Below are positions 45,311 to 58,900 of a stretch of 64,000 nucleotides of DNA, in pieces; position 1 is the stretch's first letter, and the number at the start of each line of letters is the position of its first letter. The notes below the pieces were generated by a model. The model worked only from the letters and a program-made list of their open reading frames with translations. It was not told the origin of the DNA and made no database searches. Origin of the DNA: Cristatella mucedo (taxonomy: Eukaryota > Bryozoa > Phylactolaemata > Cristatellidae); the NCBI GenBank assembly GCA_009760855.2, contig WPIO01000027.1:718501-782500 (forward strand). The letters are read 5' to 3'. The position numbers were made by a program, and so were the translations under genes.

Positions 45311-46670
45311 CAGTGCCTAAGGAAATTGCATCTGGGTTGTGTCGTATCTCATTGGTTGACCTGATGTTGGTAGCTGGTGCTTGTGCTACTTTCTCGGTAT
45401 TGCCTGTTGGCTGAATCAGCATTTGAAACTTGTCATTAACTACTGGCGTTCAGATTTGACCGATCGCTGGCAACGTTACAGCAAGGCCAAAGTTCTCTAC
45501 GATCACCCAACGCCTGTGCAAGCGATTAACTGCTACTATATTGCTACTGTATCTGGGTTGTACGGCTAGTTTAACTGCATATGCATTCGGTCTCGGTAAA
45601 TATCGTTGTGCATTAGGATCTTGCTCAATAGGATGAGAAATGTCCCATCCGAGATTGCTTAGCTAAAACCCTCTGTCGGCAAGTTATGACAGCTAAAACC
45701 TCCCAGTGGATTTGGATTCGGACTGTCTCTGCTAACTTAGCTAGACGTCGTTTTAACTTTTGACAGCATTCACCTACACGCCAGGATTGCACTAAGACAG
45801 TCTCTTTTTCATTTTATCATTACTGAAATGGCAAAGTTGATGTCCTTGCCTCGGAGAGAGATTTCAGGACATCAATGTTAACGGACACTACGAGTCTTGA
45901 ATTTCTTTTAGAACGTATTTGAGGCAGAGGCCCATGCTTGATTCACCTCATTTTTCAATACATTTTGAATGAATCAGAAAGTTTTATTGTGGACGAAATC
46001 AATCGTACAGTGAAATCCAGCTGATCGACAGGTAAGAAGCTTGAATCGCACACGGACTTTTACCGTGAAAAACTGCGATTAATTTCACTTTCCTTGCATT
46101 TCCGACATTCAAACGAAGCGATGGAAATGCTATATAAAATTTCATTGTTGAATAACTAAGTTATCAGCTACTGTTAAACCTAGATCAACTAGTTAGGTAA
46201 AGTTCAAACTGCCCTAATATGGGAAGCAGGTATACAGTATTTGCTACGCCTCTAATCTATAAGGGATGTAGTTTGCTTCGTCTGCTACAGACCAGCAGTG
46301 AGAGGTTCGAGTCAAGAGCATTTTCTAATTTCTAAGGCACACTTAAGAATTCAATGGAGCCTTTTGGTAATCGGTATGCGATCACAAGTGTTTCAGGATT
46401 TGTAGGGCTATTTAAATTAGACTTATTCAAGGTAATTGTTTTTTTTATTCGTCCAGTTTATTGTTTTCCCACCTCACGATCATTAGTGTGTAATGAATTG
46501 GGAATTCTGGCGTTTTTCAAAAACTTACAACATGGCCGATTCTCATCCTAATACTGCAGACTTTTAGTAGCTATTGTAAAATGCCTGCAGTAAACTACAT
46601 CAAAGCTATGGAGCAGACAAGTATTGGCGTGTTACAATATAGTTGGATATGTATAGCAGTGGTGCGTTTT
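45311..46670. other. 5' flank of ML copy B, no gene seen
   Basis: It aligns in part with 32,280-32,970 (for example 46,180-46,420 with 32,495-32,720). The stretch 45,560-46,130 has no counterpart in unit A and may be an insertion. ORFs are short and unsupported. Confidence 0.4.
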
Positions 46671-46751
46671 GATAGCTACCCTTCAGCATGCACCAGAATT
46701 TGTCTACACAATGTATATATATATGTTTATATATATATATACATATATATG

Positions 46752-46834
<83 letters not shown>

Positions 46835-46876
46835 TATTGATAGCTAATTATCAGCATGCACTAGAATTTCTGTGTC
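46671..46876. repeat. (TA)n/(TATG)n microsatellite between two direct repeats
   Basis: About 125 bp of TA, TATG and TATATG units lie between two imperfect copies of a roughly 35-bp sequence (gatagct...cagcatgcac.agaattt) at 46,671-46,705 and 46,839-46,876. Unit A has a single copy of that sequence at about 32,978-33,012 and no microsatellite. Confidence 0.8.
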
Positions 46877-46908
46877 TGCCTTGTAGTCTTCAGCCGCAAT
46901 GACTGAAA

Positions 46909-47140
46909 TCAAAAGATCAAATGAGTGCAAGCATTTACAGGCATGGTATGAAACTGCAACTGTTTTAAAGTATTTGACCTGTATGTGCGAATGGTCATTT
47001 GAATTTCAGTGTGAGTTAGACCTCGCAAGGCATCATTAAACATACTATAAAGTTCCTTCAATTGTGATTTAGTGATACGGGCTTCATCAAAATTTTTACG
47101 ACTAACAGCAAAAGTAAAAAAGCTGCAAGCCATTACTGAT
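46909..47140 (-). other. Conserved block N, possible unrecognised exon (unit B)
   Basis: 74-codon - strand frame beginning MACSFFTFAVSRKNFDEARI and containing MFNDALRGLTHTEIQMTI and RSNTLKQLQ. It matches 32,980-33,180 in unit A. In both units it lies 5' of the ML gene on the same strand. Function unknown. Confidence 0.35.
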
Positions 47141-47739
47141 TCAATAAATTGCTGAAAACCCGTCGTTTAATCGATAATGGCATTCGCTTTGCAGCACCCT
47201 GGTAGCTGCAATGTCCAGCCGGCGCCTCTAGCCAGCACTCACGGGTACGTCAACTGCCAACGGTTCTTGTCGACTGCAAACAATTAGATCCGTGAAAATA
47301 TAAATTCCGTAAACATTAACATTGTCTTCCTCGTATTGAGATCGTTAGTCACCTTGCCTTAACCACAAAATAGTAGGGTTTCAAATTCACCGCCTCTCTA
47401 CAGCCCTTCTATTTTTTAATGGCCACACTGTCAGGAAGTACTAAGCACACTGCAAAGTACACAGTTTTTGAAGCGGGACGGATCAAGTCCCCTAGGTTAC
47501 AGTTTGAATGCAGAAATCCCTCATGCAAAGCACATTTAACGGTGTTTATTTCTGAAACTAATCGCACATTCAAGTGTTGGCAGCTAGACTTCAATTGAAT
47601 ACTGCTGCTATTCAAATACCAATTAATGTACACATGGCATTTAGTTGAATAACTCAAGATTGATTACAGACCGCGTGTATGTGTATGTTTTCCTTCCGGC
47701 AACCATGTTAGTGTGCATTCTTCATTTCCTGAAAACAGA

Positions 47740-47945
47740 AGATTGCTTTGAGTCGTAAATTTTGCTTGTCGATGGAGGCTACAGCTGCTACTCGGACTGT
47801 AGTGTCAAGAAAGGCATTAATCATCGGCATTTCCGTTTGTTAGTCGTGGCATGAGGGTACCTTCAGTTGCTGACAATGGGACCCCAATCTCGCAATGGTC
47901 GCATTACACTGCCAGGTTTGGATATCCTCAATGCAATGTAATGTT
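47740..47945 (-). repeat. Block W, first of two near-identical copies (unit B)
   Basis: Almost identical to 48,450-48,655 (for example cgatggaggctacagctgct and ttccgtttgttagtcgtggc in both). The two flank the transposed segment 47,941-48,452. Unit A has only one copy. Confidence 0.7.
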
Positions 47946-48452
47946 CAGCCATGCCAGTGAGTCCCTGAAGGAGAAGCGATACCTCAAAGATGATCCGCCG
48001 GTTAGCATCAAAATGACGACAGCTCTGATCCATAGGCTCTAGAGAGTGGTGGGTTTCACCATTTAATACTATCTTCGCAGTGGCACAAGTTGCATTAGCC
48101 TCATTAGCTTAGGTCACGTACATGCAATAACAACGCCAAAGTAGTGTAATATCTTAACAATATTTAGCCCTGCAGCTCCAAGAGTAAAATATTGCATTTA
48201 CATATTCTCACCCTTCCAAATAGTATTACTTGCTGTGGGCTTTGGCACATCTATATCAGCAGTTCTTACCTGCTAGCTTTGAATAGCTTCCCCTTACCCA
48301 TAATTCATCAGACTCAGCTATGCTTGCACCTTCCTTTAGTTACATGACGGGTATTTGGCTGGCTAAGGCGTTCCCTTCAAAAGCAGCTTCGACTCTTTGT
48401 ACTCTTCTGAAAGTCTGCCGCGTTTGACCGGGTTAAGGTGCTTATCTTGACA
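47941..48452 (+). repeat. Recent copy of 42,900-43,410
   Basis: It starts in the middle of block E (atgttcagccatgcc) and continues in register through the adjacent intron sequence to ggtgcttatcttgac, with only a few scattered substitutions by eye. It is far more similar than units A and B are to each other. It inserts inside block W and is flanked by the two W copies. Confidence 0.8.
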
Positions 48453-48655
48453 GAAGATTGCTTTGAGTCGTAAATTTTGCTTGTCGATGGAGGCTACAGC
48501 TGCTACTCGGACTGTAGTGTCAAGAAAGGCATTAATCATCGGCATTTCCGTTTGTTAGTCGTGGCATGAGGGTACCTTCAGTTGCTGACAATGGGACCAC
48601 AATCTCGCAATGGTCGCATTACACTGCCAGGTTGGGATATCCTCAATGTAAAGTT
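48453..48655 (-). repeat. Block W, second copy (unit B)
   Basis: - strand frame TWQCNATIARLWSHCQQLK to a TAA. Sequence continues without a break into the unit B flank that aligns with 33,870-34,260, so this is probably the original copy. Confidence 0.6.
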
Positions 48656-49064
48656 AGTTCCGTTTGATCCACTGTATTTGCAATTTCTTCACTGCATGCT
48701 TACAAGCAGAGTGCAATCCCCAAAACATATTCTCTATAAGCACGACCAAGGTCATGGTGATTGTAATGTACGTTTAACCGTTGCATAGTGCTGTACATTT
48801 TGTATGAGCAAATACCACGTAACTGAGCGATAAATTGGTGCTATAATGAAACGCTGCTGCCTTGGTAGAAGCATGAACGTACAGTCGTCATCGATGTGTG
48901 CAAGGGTAGTTTGTGCATTCCAAACAGACATCCAACTAAGACTAAGACGATCTGCATGATCACTGGTGGTGGTAAAAATCAATATACGATTCAAGGTTAC
49001 GGTACATGGTGGTAGCCTGGCCACCGAAATTGTACCACGGTACAGATACAAAAGTACCATATCA

Positions 49065-49235
49065 TTGAACAACGTGCGTCTGTGCAGTAGATGAAGAGCC
49101 CTTACAGCTACCAACATCGCCCGCTAGAACAGTACCTTTTCGCCCACTGCAGGATTTCAACCCACCACTTCGGCACCAAGATCATGATAAGAAATCGCCA
49201 TACGTAGCATGCCATCACTGCTCACATAAGAATGG
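49065..49235 (-). mobile_element. Old SINE copy (unit B)
   Basis: Aligned with 34,262-34,430 (gagcccttacagctacc and gcaggatttcaacccacc). Orthologous position in the duplicated unit. Confidence 0.7.
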
Positions 49236-49499
49236 AGCTAGAAAAAACGTCCCAGCTGAGACAAGCAAGAGCTTCAGAGTTCCATTAAAGAAACTACACG
49301 AAACGACTCATGGTTAGTCATCTTCGAGGCAACTGGGGACACGTGCACTCTGTGAGATTCTACTTGGACAGCATTCAACTAGACTATTCGTTTACACAAA
49401 CGAGGTGTAGGAACCGTGATTGGCATACAGTAAATGAACGGCGTTGAACACTACCAATTTTTATCAGTCAAAGCCCCTGCGTGTGTGTACTGCATCGTG

Positions 49500-52400
49500 T
49501 GGCATACCAACCATGGTATCGTTTCGCGTGACTCTCTAATCATGGATTTGACTAGCCAGCTGCTCTAAGTGGTCTTCTTGATGCTACTTCTACATAGCTT
49601 ACAATTAATTTGGCATGTCTAGCCAAGAGATTAAACAAGGTAATATGTAAACCAATACTAACTGCTATTCCACCAGCTGCATTGTTAGCCTACCACCAGA
49701 ATGCTGAAGGTGTACTCTTCAAGCGCAATACAAAAACCATACTGAGGTTCGTTTGAAAAAAAAACCGAAAAATCATTGTGAGAAGGGTGTACGCAGATGT
49801 GCCAACAGGTCGGCATAGCACCCTGCCGTCATCGGTTGCTGTTTTTATTTAAGCTAACGATTTGAGTGAGCGATATGAGGTCGTGACCAGAAGATTCAGC
49901 ACACATGTTTTCATGTGGCTAGGTCGTGTGGTTGTTGCTGCTGGGACACATCATTCGTACCTTCACCGGGCACTACCTCAAGCAACCAGTTGGGAGATAG
50001 AAGCTCAGCTTTGGTTCGGTTCTTTTGGTTAGCAGACCGACAACCTGTGCCAGCTTATACGTGTCTGCATAGCAGTTCTCTGGTAGCCAAGTTGATGCTT
50101 ACACATCCTTTTAGTGTAGTATTTTTGAGGCACGTTGACAACGTAGGTTTTGTAGGCTTGACTCTCCACATGCGAATAGTAATTTAAATTCTAGGGGGAG
50201 CAGTAATCGCACATGGTGAAAGCTAACAAAATATATATTGAGAATATCTACAGCAGCCTCAAAACAATTTAATGATAGGTGGTTGTCTTAGTATTAGCCG
50301 TAGGCATAGCTAAATACACGACCCATCAGGTGCAAGACATACCATAAAAATCGGCTGCTCGATGGATGTTGCATTTGTATTGCAGCACCACAGCAACAGC
50401 TGCATCGTTCACGTGCATGCAGCTTGCTCTTACTATTAAATAAACACATAAACATTCTATTCAAATGAACACTTATGCTATTTACAACAGAATTTCAAGA
50501 CATTTTACTGGTTAGTCTCTAATTATGATGTTTGGTCATTTTACGTCACTGCAAAAGTAAAGCATTATACCTTACAGTTTATGACCTACTAGCTTTCCTC
50601 TATAAGTATCTGCACATATTGGGATACCCTACAATTTGATTAAATGTCACAGTTCTTAAGTAACGATGTCTAGGCATTAAGAAGCATTCCTCTCAATTGA
50701 CCACACCCAATTCTTAATTTTAGTTGCCCTAGGGACAAATATGTTGTAAAGCATGTGTTTATTCTCGTGAATTGCAGTGCCTACATCATGAAGCACTGAT
50801 TTCTACCGGAAAGAATGAAACATGATTGGTCTTAGCCGGTACGTTCATGATTGGTATTGATCAAAGGTATTTCCCACTTTCACTCACCACCTAAAGTTAC
50901 GAGGGCACACTCAATCAATGAAGCTGATGCCGAAGTTTCTCAAGGATTTGATAGCCTCACCTGGATCAAATTACTTTTGCACGAAGCTGTTCCAATGGAA
51001 TGGCTATTTCTCCCTAACCAAGTTCAACTTTGGGGTGTTAGTCAAAGTGATGTTGCACTAATTTTTAGATCTTTGTCTAACAACCTTTTAGTTATCCTAA
51101 TAGCCAAGTTTCCTGTCTGATCTCATCGTATTTGTATGTAAGGGAATACTTTGCTACTGAATAAACCTACATGATAAGGTAAATTACCTAATTTTTTAAA
51201 TAGGGATTTTCTTCCGTAATATACTATTTGAGGTGGTGCTTTAGTAGCATTTATAGCACACCTCCAAGCACTAAGGAATTGGTGACATCATTCTTACAGT
51301 TATATCTCATTCTAACATTCAAACCTTGGCTACATTAAGTTAGTCTGGCCCCACTAAACATAAAAAATTGAGTACAACAGAACAGATATTGCTAAAGTGT
51401 GTTCACGAATGCAAGCAACGACGTAAAAGTGAAGGGAAATGAGTGCAATATACAACTCACGTGTAGCCTCATTTTAGGCTGCCTAGCTAGCATGCACTTT
51501 GCCGACTGCTATAACTTTGGGCTGTGACGACATTTGGCAGCAGCCGAAAGAAGTTGTTTTACTAGCGCTTCAAATGCAGATTTTGTACAAGTGTTTAACG
51601 TCTGTCTACATATACTCCTACGGTTTAGCTGCGTTTGTCTTTTATTTAGTGTGCTTTATTTTCAGGGATCGATGTAGGGAGTGCTACTAATCGGTTTCTT
51701 AACTAGACAGCTACTAGGAGTCGTACTTACTTCAGCTTACATTTCTCTTAGAATCGAAATAGAGTGCGTCGCCTGTACCTTCAACAGGATAACTTACCGA
51801 AGTGTAAATAGAATTTCGAAAAGACAGTGTCGGGGTCTGAGCTCAAAGCAGTTTCTTGATCCTAGCTTTATCTTACCCTTATCGCGGCACTTTAACTGAT
51901 TGCCCCTGACACAGGAATTCTAAGGTTTCAAAACTGCTTTCTTAGTTACGCTATTTCTGTGTAAAGAAAGCTGTAATATTTAGCCGCATTTTGCAAGTTC
52001 CTAAGAATTACGAAAACCGACCACTCTTGGTCAGGTGCTTTTCTAAAGTAAACAAGTTAGTGCTCATTTCCAAGCTAATATGATAGTGCAAAGTCGTTCC
52101 TGTCGCACTTTGTTGCTTGTTTGCTTTAAATTTAAACAAGGCTGCTTCCTCAACAATGTGCACTGTGGCAAGCAGGCTTGAAACAGATAGAAGTACAGGC
52201 TTAATCTTGTAACCTAGAGGCAATGACAGACGTCCTTCAATGTAACTTTCCACCAGGATTAGTTAGGTAATTTCACAGTTGACAGCAAACTAGGTCCCAG
52301 CATTGTAAGGACTTGATCAGCTGGCCATTAGGCACACTGTCCGAGTAAATGAGTACAAAAACGTGCCCATGCTGGGAAAATAGCACCCAGAGCAAAGCAA

Positions 52401-54745
52401 CCGCGTTAGCTTGCACGTTAAAATCCTGCCTAGTCAGTCACTCAGGTAATTGCTTCCAGCCATGCCGATTCAAAATTTGATAGATGTAAGAGTAGGTTAG
52501 AAAAGAGGACGTACACAGTCTAGACCACGTCCAGTTGTAGTTAGTTTCAGTATTTTAAAATGTTTTGAATTGATACAGTTGGCGAGTAGATCATAAAGAG
52601 TGAAGCCTATTTTTTAATTACAAGCACATGATGCATTTTGCGGACGACCCCTTCTCTTTCCTCACCATGATCATTCAATGGAGAGAAGCAGCCGCCAGCA
52701 ACTCGTTGGAAGATTGCGGCTCTGCTTTGGTTTGGCGCCTATGGCCAGGTGACCGACAGCCTGTTGCAGCAGGTAAGTGTCTGCGTAGCGGTTCTCTAGT
52801 AGCCACGCTGGCGCAAAAATATCTTAAGATTTAAAAAATTGACAGCACGGTTACATTACACTCAGTTGTCATAAGCTTCGCCCAGTATATGTGAATTGAA
52901 ATTTGAAAACTTGCGGGTGCTGTGTACATCCATAGTATATTACAACGAACTATAAAGATGGCATCTGTTCAGTAGCTTCAAGGTTATTCAGTGACAAGTG
53001 GTCGCCTTCGTATTACCAAAAGGTAAAGTAGAAATAGCACGATCCATCCAGTACAAGACACAACATAGAAACTGGCTGCTTTCTGGATGCTGGCATTTGT
53101 GTCGCAGTTCCGTGCCAACTGTCGTATCCAGCAGGTGCAGGTCTCTTACAAGGAAAGGAACGGATAAACAATACCGTTTAAATAAACACTTATGCTGTTC
53201 CAAACAATTAGTCAACATATTTTAGTGGTGAGGCTATCTAGTTGCGATACTTGGTCATCTCACGGAATAAATGCAAATGAAACCTTTGCTATCTAACCAT
53301 GTACCTGCGCTTAATGGTTTACTTTCCACGACGTTCAGAAAAACTAAACCCACTGTCAATGTGCCAATTTGTGTAGCCTAAGAGTTTTTATTTTCCAGGT
53401 ACCTGCATTTGTCATTATGAGAATATCTTTTCCTATGCAATTATTACTGTGCTTCGCTCTATAGTTGGCAGCACATAATAGTGGCATTCATTACAATTGT
53501 ATTGCATTTATGTTACTGTCCTTAAATATCGTTGCATAGTACGTGAAATTTAGAAACCTTCCCAGCCGTCTACTAGAACCTATTCTAAATGTAAGCTTAA
53601 CTTGGCACAAATAAGTTACATACCTTGTAGTAATCCCTATGAATTACACTGCCAACATCATGAGGTACTATTCCTACCGGAAACAGTGTAACATGATTTG
53701 TCTCTGCCGGTGCGTTCAGGATTGGCATTAATCATTAGCATTTTACTCTTTCACTCAGCACTTCAACCTATGAGGGCACCCTCATTTGATGGTGCAGATG
53801 CTGGAATTTTGCAAGGATTGGATTGCTTAGCCGGATAACAATTGTTTTTCAGGAAGGCAGTGCCAATTGAACGGCTATTTTTTCCAATGGTGTGGCTGTG
53901 AATGATTATTCGAAGTGAGATTCCAACTCGCTATTCGATCTTTGCATAACACTGCTCGCACCTACACCAATATCCCAGTTGTCCAATCTGAGCTGTTTGT
54001 ATGTTTACGTAAGGGAACGCCTTGATACTAAGGAATAAAAAGTGTGATAGAAACTCCCCGGTTGCTCAATGAAGGACTATTTCGCCGTGGAAAACTGGCT
54101 GAAGGGAGGTTTTTCAGCCTCAACATCAGACCTTTTACACGTGAGTGAATTGGAAAGAGCACTTTTAAAAGTAAATGTGTACTCAAACTCAGGCTATATT
54201 CAGTTCGCCTGGTCCCACTAATCGTAAAATATAAAGGACACCATAACGGCGATTGCTAACGTGAGTTAACCAAGCAAGGCAAGCAACACAATTCGAATGC
54301 TGGTTAATGGAATGCAAGATACAACTTACGCTCGAGCTCAATTAAGGCGGCTTAGTTTGCAAGCACTTTTTTGGTATGCTATAACGCTTGTTTTAGACCA
54401 CAATTCTGAGCAGCCGGTGGAACTTTTTTTACTAGAGCTTCGAATGCAGATTTTGTACAACTAATTGATATCTGTCTATATAAACTCTGTTCCACGATGC
54501 AACTGTGTTTGTAATTTGTTTTGCGTACCTTATTCGCTGCGGATTGACCTGGCGAGTGTTAATACTCAAAGTTTTAACTAGCCAGTTGCTGCGAGTCGTC
54601 TTTGCTTTTGCTTACACTTTTCTTAATGTCGGGCTCAACTGTCACGCGTGAAGCCAAAAAAGGAATACTTTTCATGAATGAATTGGAAATGAGAAATTAC
54701 CTTGACAAGGGGTCTGAGTGCAAAGCAGTTTCATATAAAGGTAGC
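49500..54745. repeat. Spacer 5' of ML copy B, second unit copy
   Basis: Collinear with 34,720-39,650, including the internal sub-repeats (cores at 50,010, 51,530, 52,727 and 54,405). Similarity stops sharply at about 54,745 after gtagcccccaaactatta. No conserved coding frame is seen. Confidence 0.65.
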
Positions 54746-55889
54746 CCCCAAACTATTAGGCCCTATCTATCTCACAAAAGATAAAACTATTACGCCGATT
54801 AAAACCCAGCCACAAATTTTGCCGACAAAACTGAACCGACGAACCGTGTCAATAAAACCTCACAATAGATGAGCGATGTTAGTGACGGATTACAGAAAAT
54901 TAATACAGATAATAAGCTCTTTATAAACAAACATTCCCTAGAACGACATTCTGAATCTTCCTAGAACAAGTATTTACCATCAATTTTATAATAAACGAAT
55001 AAATGGAAATATTGATCTTTATCATTCAGATTTTCCAATTGAGTTTCAATAAGTACTTACTATTATAACTCAATTTTTAAAAGCAGAATTATTTAGTGAA
55101 TTTATACGCGTGCCTTTTTCGGCGCGCATTTTTAGGTCATCAACTAGTGATTTCTTTGCGCACAGTTGTCCGTCTCAATTTTGTATGTGAATGTTGGTCT
55201 TTCTCTATTTTGTCGGTGTATTCTGAAAAACAATTTCATATTTTGTTTCGTCATATCGTGCATGATTTCAGGTCTCACGAAAGCTACACGAGCTATAAGC
55301 TCCCTATGAGCGAATCCTGTGACCAATCGTAGCTTTCACTGGGCTTCAGTGAGGAGGTCCTATGACATCGGCTATTGCACCTGAAGACAGCAAGGCAGAA
55401 ACTAACTCGAATTCTAGCTACGTCTGCTTCTGAGCGTGAAGGAGGCACATGAACTGGGTTAAGCCAGCGTCAGGTAGCTAGTTGGTAACGGCTGTACAAG
55501 ATGCAGCGGAGACTGTAGCTTCTGAGCAGCATAATCAGTAGCTCCCGGAAGCAGCCGAGATTAAGGAAAGAAGCTGTGAGGGAAACGTGCCGCAGCAGCA
55601 GGCTAGAAGCAGTTAGTCGCCTGCGCTCCCTGCTGGAATTCGAACTGCTCTCGAACGCTCGAGTGTCCTGTGCTGATTGCTAGGCTGTGCCGAGGCAGGT
55701 GTTGGCCTCTCCTTGAATGAGCCCTAGGGTTTGCCCTAACACCTCTGTAATGTGACCCTTTCTTCAGCACCAGCCCATTCACAAATTACTTGCACAAAGC
55801 AATATAGGAGCAGAAGAGTCGATAGGGCTACCAGGCCACATTTCACAGATCTGCTATCACATATGCTTACGTCGTTCTGAAGTATGTAG
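54746..55889. other. DNA outside the array, no gene recognised
   Basis: Begins AT-rich. The part 55,380-55,740 is more GC-rich with many stops in all frames, and could be a relic of a mobile element, but I see no diagnostic motif. ORFs at 55,096-55,332 and its complement are unsupported. Confidence 0.3.
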
Positions 55890-55985
55890 TAATAATAATA
55901 ACAACAATAGTAATGCATTTGATTTAGCACCCTCGGAGAACTCAATCTCTTTCTATGCACTTTGCATTTTCTGCAAAGGAAGTGC
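55890..55985 (-). mobile_element. LINE 3'-tail remnant
   Basis: aataataataacaac followed by gcaccctcggagaactcaat and ctctttctatgcactttgca. This is the reverse of the shared LINE 3' end, as at 10,845 and 62,190. Confidence 0.65.
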
Positions 55986-58900
55986 GATTGAAGGTAGACT
56001 TCTTGTTTTATACGTAAGAGTAGTTAGTGCTCTTGTTGTATATAAAAGACATTTATAATGAATAAATAAAAATAAATACAATCTCCACTCATGTGTTTTT
56101 CTACTCACTGGCGGGAGAAGCAATAACTGCAATTTCCTGAATGGCAATATCCTGCTGAGGACAGCATGCAGGGTACACATTTTTCATTCTAAGGCAGTTA
56201 TAAAAAGCTTCCGGAACCAGCAGGTTAGTAGGATCTCAGCTTAGTCGCATCATTAAATAGGGTCCATTAAAAAATGACCGGCAGAAAAAGATACAGGCGA
56301 GGTCACTGATAATGATAGTTACATTTTTAGATAAGCCATAATGTATCTGCATTTAAAATATATTGAAATATATGTCCGATGTAAAATTCCATCCTTGTAA
56401 TCGAAAGTGTAGACTTTCAGATCAACACAGAGTGCATGCAGGCCATGCTGCCTTCAAGTGACCGACGTGCGAGGCAGAGAAACCATGTACTGTCAGTCAT
56501 TGCAAGCACATTCATCCACCTGAACTAAGCAAGCTAGTTCTCACCATGCAAAAAATGTATGCTCAATTGCTTAGCACGAGTTGGTTGCAAGCATAAAACA
56601 TCGTGAAAAACATGAATAGCAGCACAAGATTGTGTGATATAATGCTCACTCAAGAGTGCTTGCGATCTCACGTTGACTGCAGACTCGGAGTTATAAAAAC
56701 GGAAAAGACAATAATGTAATCGCTGTTTGTTGACAGTGAGGGAATAACACCCAGTGTTAATCAATCATTGCGAAAAATCTTGTTACATCAACATCTGCTG
56801 AAAGTGCACTCATATGTTTAACCAAATGCCAGGACAAAATAAATGCTTACCTCTCTTGACTGGACTGGCTATGATGATTGCCTATCATGCTCATCATGGT
56901 ATCAATCAATGCCGTTTGAAGTATTACCATCCGTTCAAGAGAATTAGAAAATATACATTCCATAAAATTCCTTCTTTTAGTGAACAAATAACTTTCAATG
57001 CTTAATTATTTTTATTTTTATTATTTTTATCAATTATTTTTAATTTTAATGGCTTAATTATTTTTATCTACAATGCCACATTTGACGACTATTTTCAGTG
57101 CAGCGATATTTCACTCAAGCATAGCTTACATTACCTTTCTTAGCAATTAGTTTTAAAGATTTAGATACCTAAGAAGCATTGAGATAGGGAATGTGGAAAG
57201 CACGGAACATGTATGGATTCACTAAAGAAAAAACAGGGTTGATGCTATTGGCAGGCTATAAAAAAGCACTAATTTCTAGATTTTTTTTTATTTCTGAGCT
57301 AAAGAAACGCTAGACTGGCATGGTCGACCTATGACAGCTAACGACATGGATGAAAGGGCCATACAATCCAAGCTTTGGAAAAAAGACTTCCGAGTGCAAA
57401 ACGCATCTCTTCGGGTAGCATATATTCACATAATTTATTTACACTGCAAAAATATTATTACGAGCTCTGGGAGCTAGTGCATGCACTACCGATAGCTGCA
57501 GCACTATCGTTGATTCACGTAGCCTTCCAAAGGTAAGCTTTTAATATCTGTGGGATGTTTTTATTCCACATTACAACAAATATATATTATATATAATAAA
57601 TAATATATAATATATATATATAATATAATATAATATATATAATATATAATAAATAGTGTTCCAGGTTGACCTACTATTTTTCATGCCAGAGCACTTGCAC
57701 ATTGTCATTAGACGGCCTCCAATGGCTAGGCCTGCTCAGCATTTTGGACTAAAATACAGCTACGATTTCAACAACACGCATAGATCAACTCTGGATTTGA
57801 TCTACAATATAGAAACCAGCGTCCGAGTTTAACCACCAAACACTATGCTATTGCACTGGATGCATGATAATGCTATGACAACGTATTGCCCGGGCCATAA
57901 GTGCCCATAGCATTAAAGTTGGCAGCCCAATGTTAAGGAATATTAGGGGGTAAACCTGAAATACTTCTGTAATATGGAATTGAAACCGTAATTGTGCAAT
58001 GCCAACTGTAAACATGGCCCATTTGAAGCTGTACCTTGAGAACCGGCATGCCAAATCAGACTAGATTTGTTGGGTAATTCTGGACCACGGTTATCGAAAG
58101 TGTGGACTCAAAACCGCAGCTATACGGCATTTCTTGTAAAACTGGGTCTGTATCGCAGTTGGAATATGTTGAGATACTGGCTGTCCCGGACCATTGAATG
58201 CCAAAACATAAGGCCTCGCCAGCCCAATTGCATTAAATTTGGTGCATAAGCCAGCAATACCATTCTGAATCATTGTAAATCGAATTCGCACTTGTCTGCC
58301 GTTTATCGTGGAAATAGCCGGTGTATCGCTGCATGTTTCAATGTGATGCAGGGCATGACAGAGTAGAGCAGCTATTCGTGGAAGCCACGCTCTACTGTCA
58401 TGTTGGAGGTCGCCGTCCCCCAGCACCTAGTAATTACTAATATTCCGGCACAACCACATCCTCACATCTAGGAAACTAATGTCGTAGTTGTGACTATAGC
58501 AGGTTGGCTGTGGATACTGTTGTTTGCATGAGGCTGGATTATGCTTCCACATCGCCGGCTAGCATTATGCACCTTTTCAGCTTTTCATATTAAAGTCACA
58601 GACTGTCGTATACATGCTGATTATATAGCCTGGAGGAGGATGGATTCCAATGTTTATTATTGGTGCAATCTTAATCGAGATCCTATGGTTACAATTGTGT
58701 TATTGTTTGCTTGCTCTAAAACATAGCTTCACCGGTGCACTACAGCTTATCATCCAAGTAAGATAAGGTTCTGCTTGCTGATGTTCAGAGGATTTTTTAT
58801 TGCTTTTATATTTGAAACAGAAACCGTGAAGATGTATTGTGCATAAAAGTCGCAGTTAGTGCAAAACATAGGTTATTCCTACGAGGGCTCAGATTGCCTG

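Noticed and set aside
46581-46902. Tyr/Ile-rich ORFs on both strands
   Set aside because: They translate the TA/TATG microsatellite.
58091-58426. 111-codon - strand ORF
   Set aside because: No motif or partner; the region looks like an internally repetitive non-coding relic.
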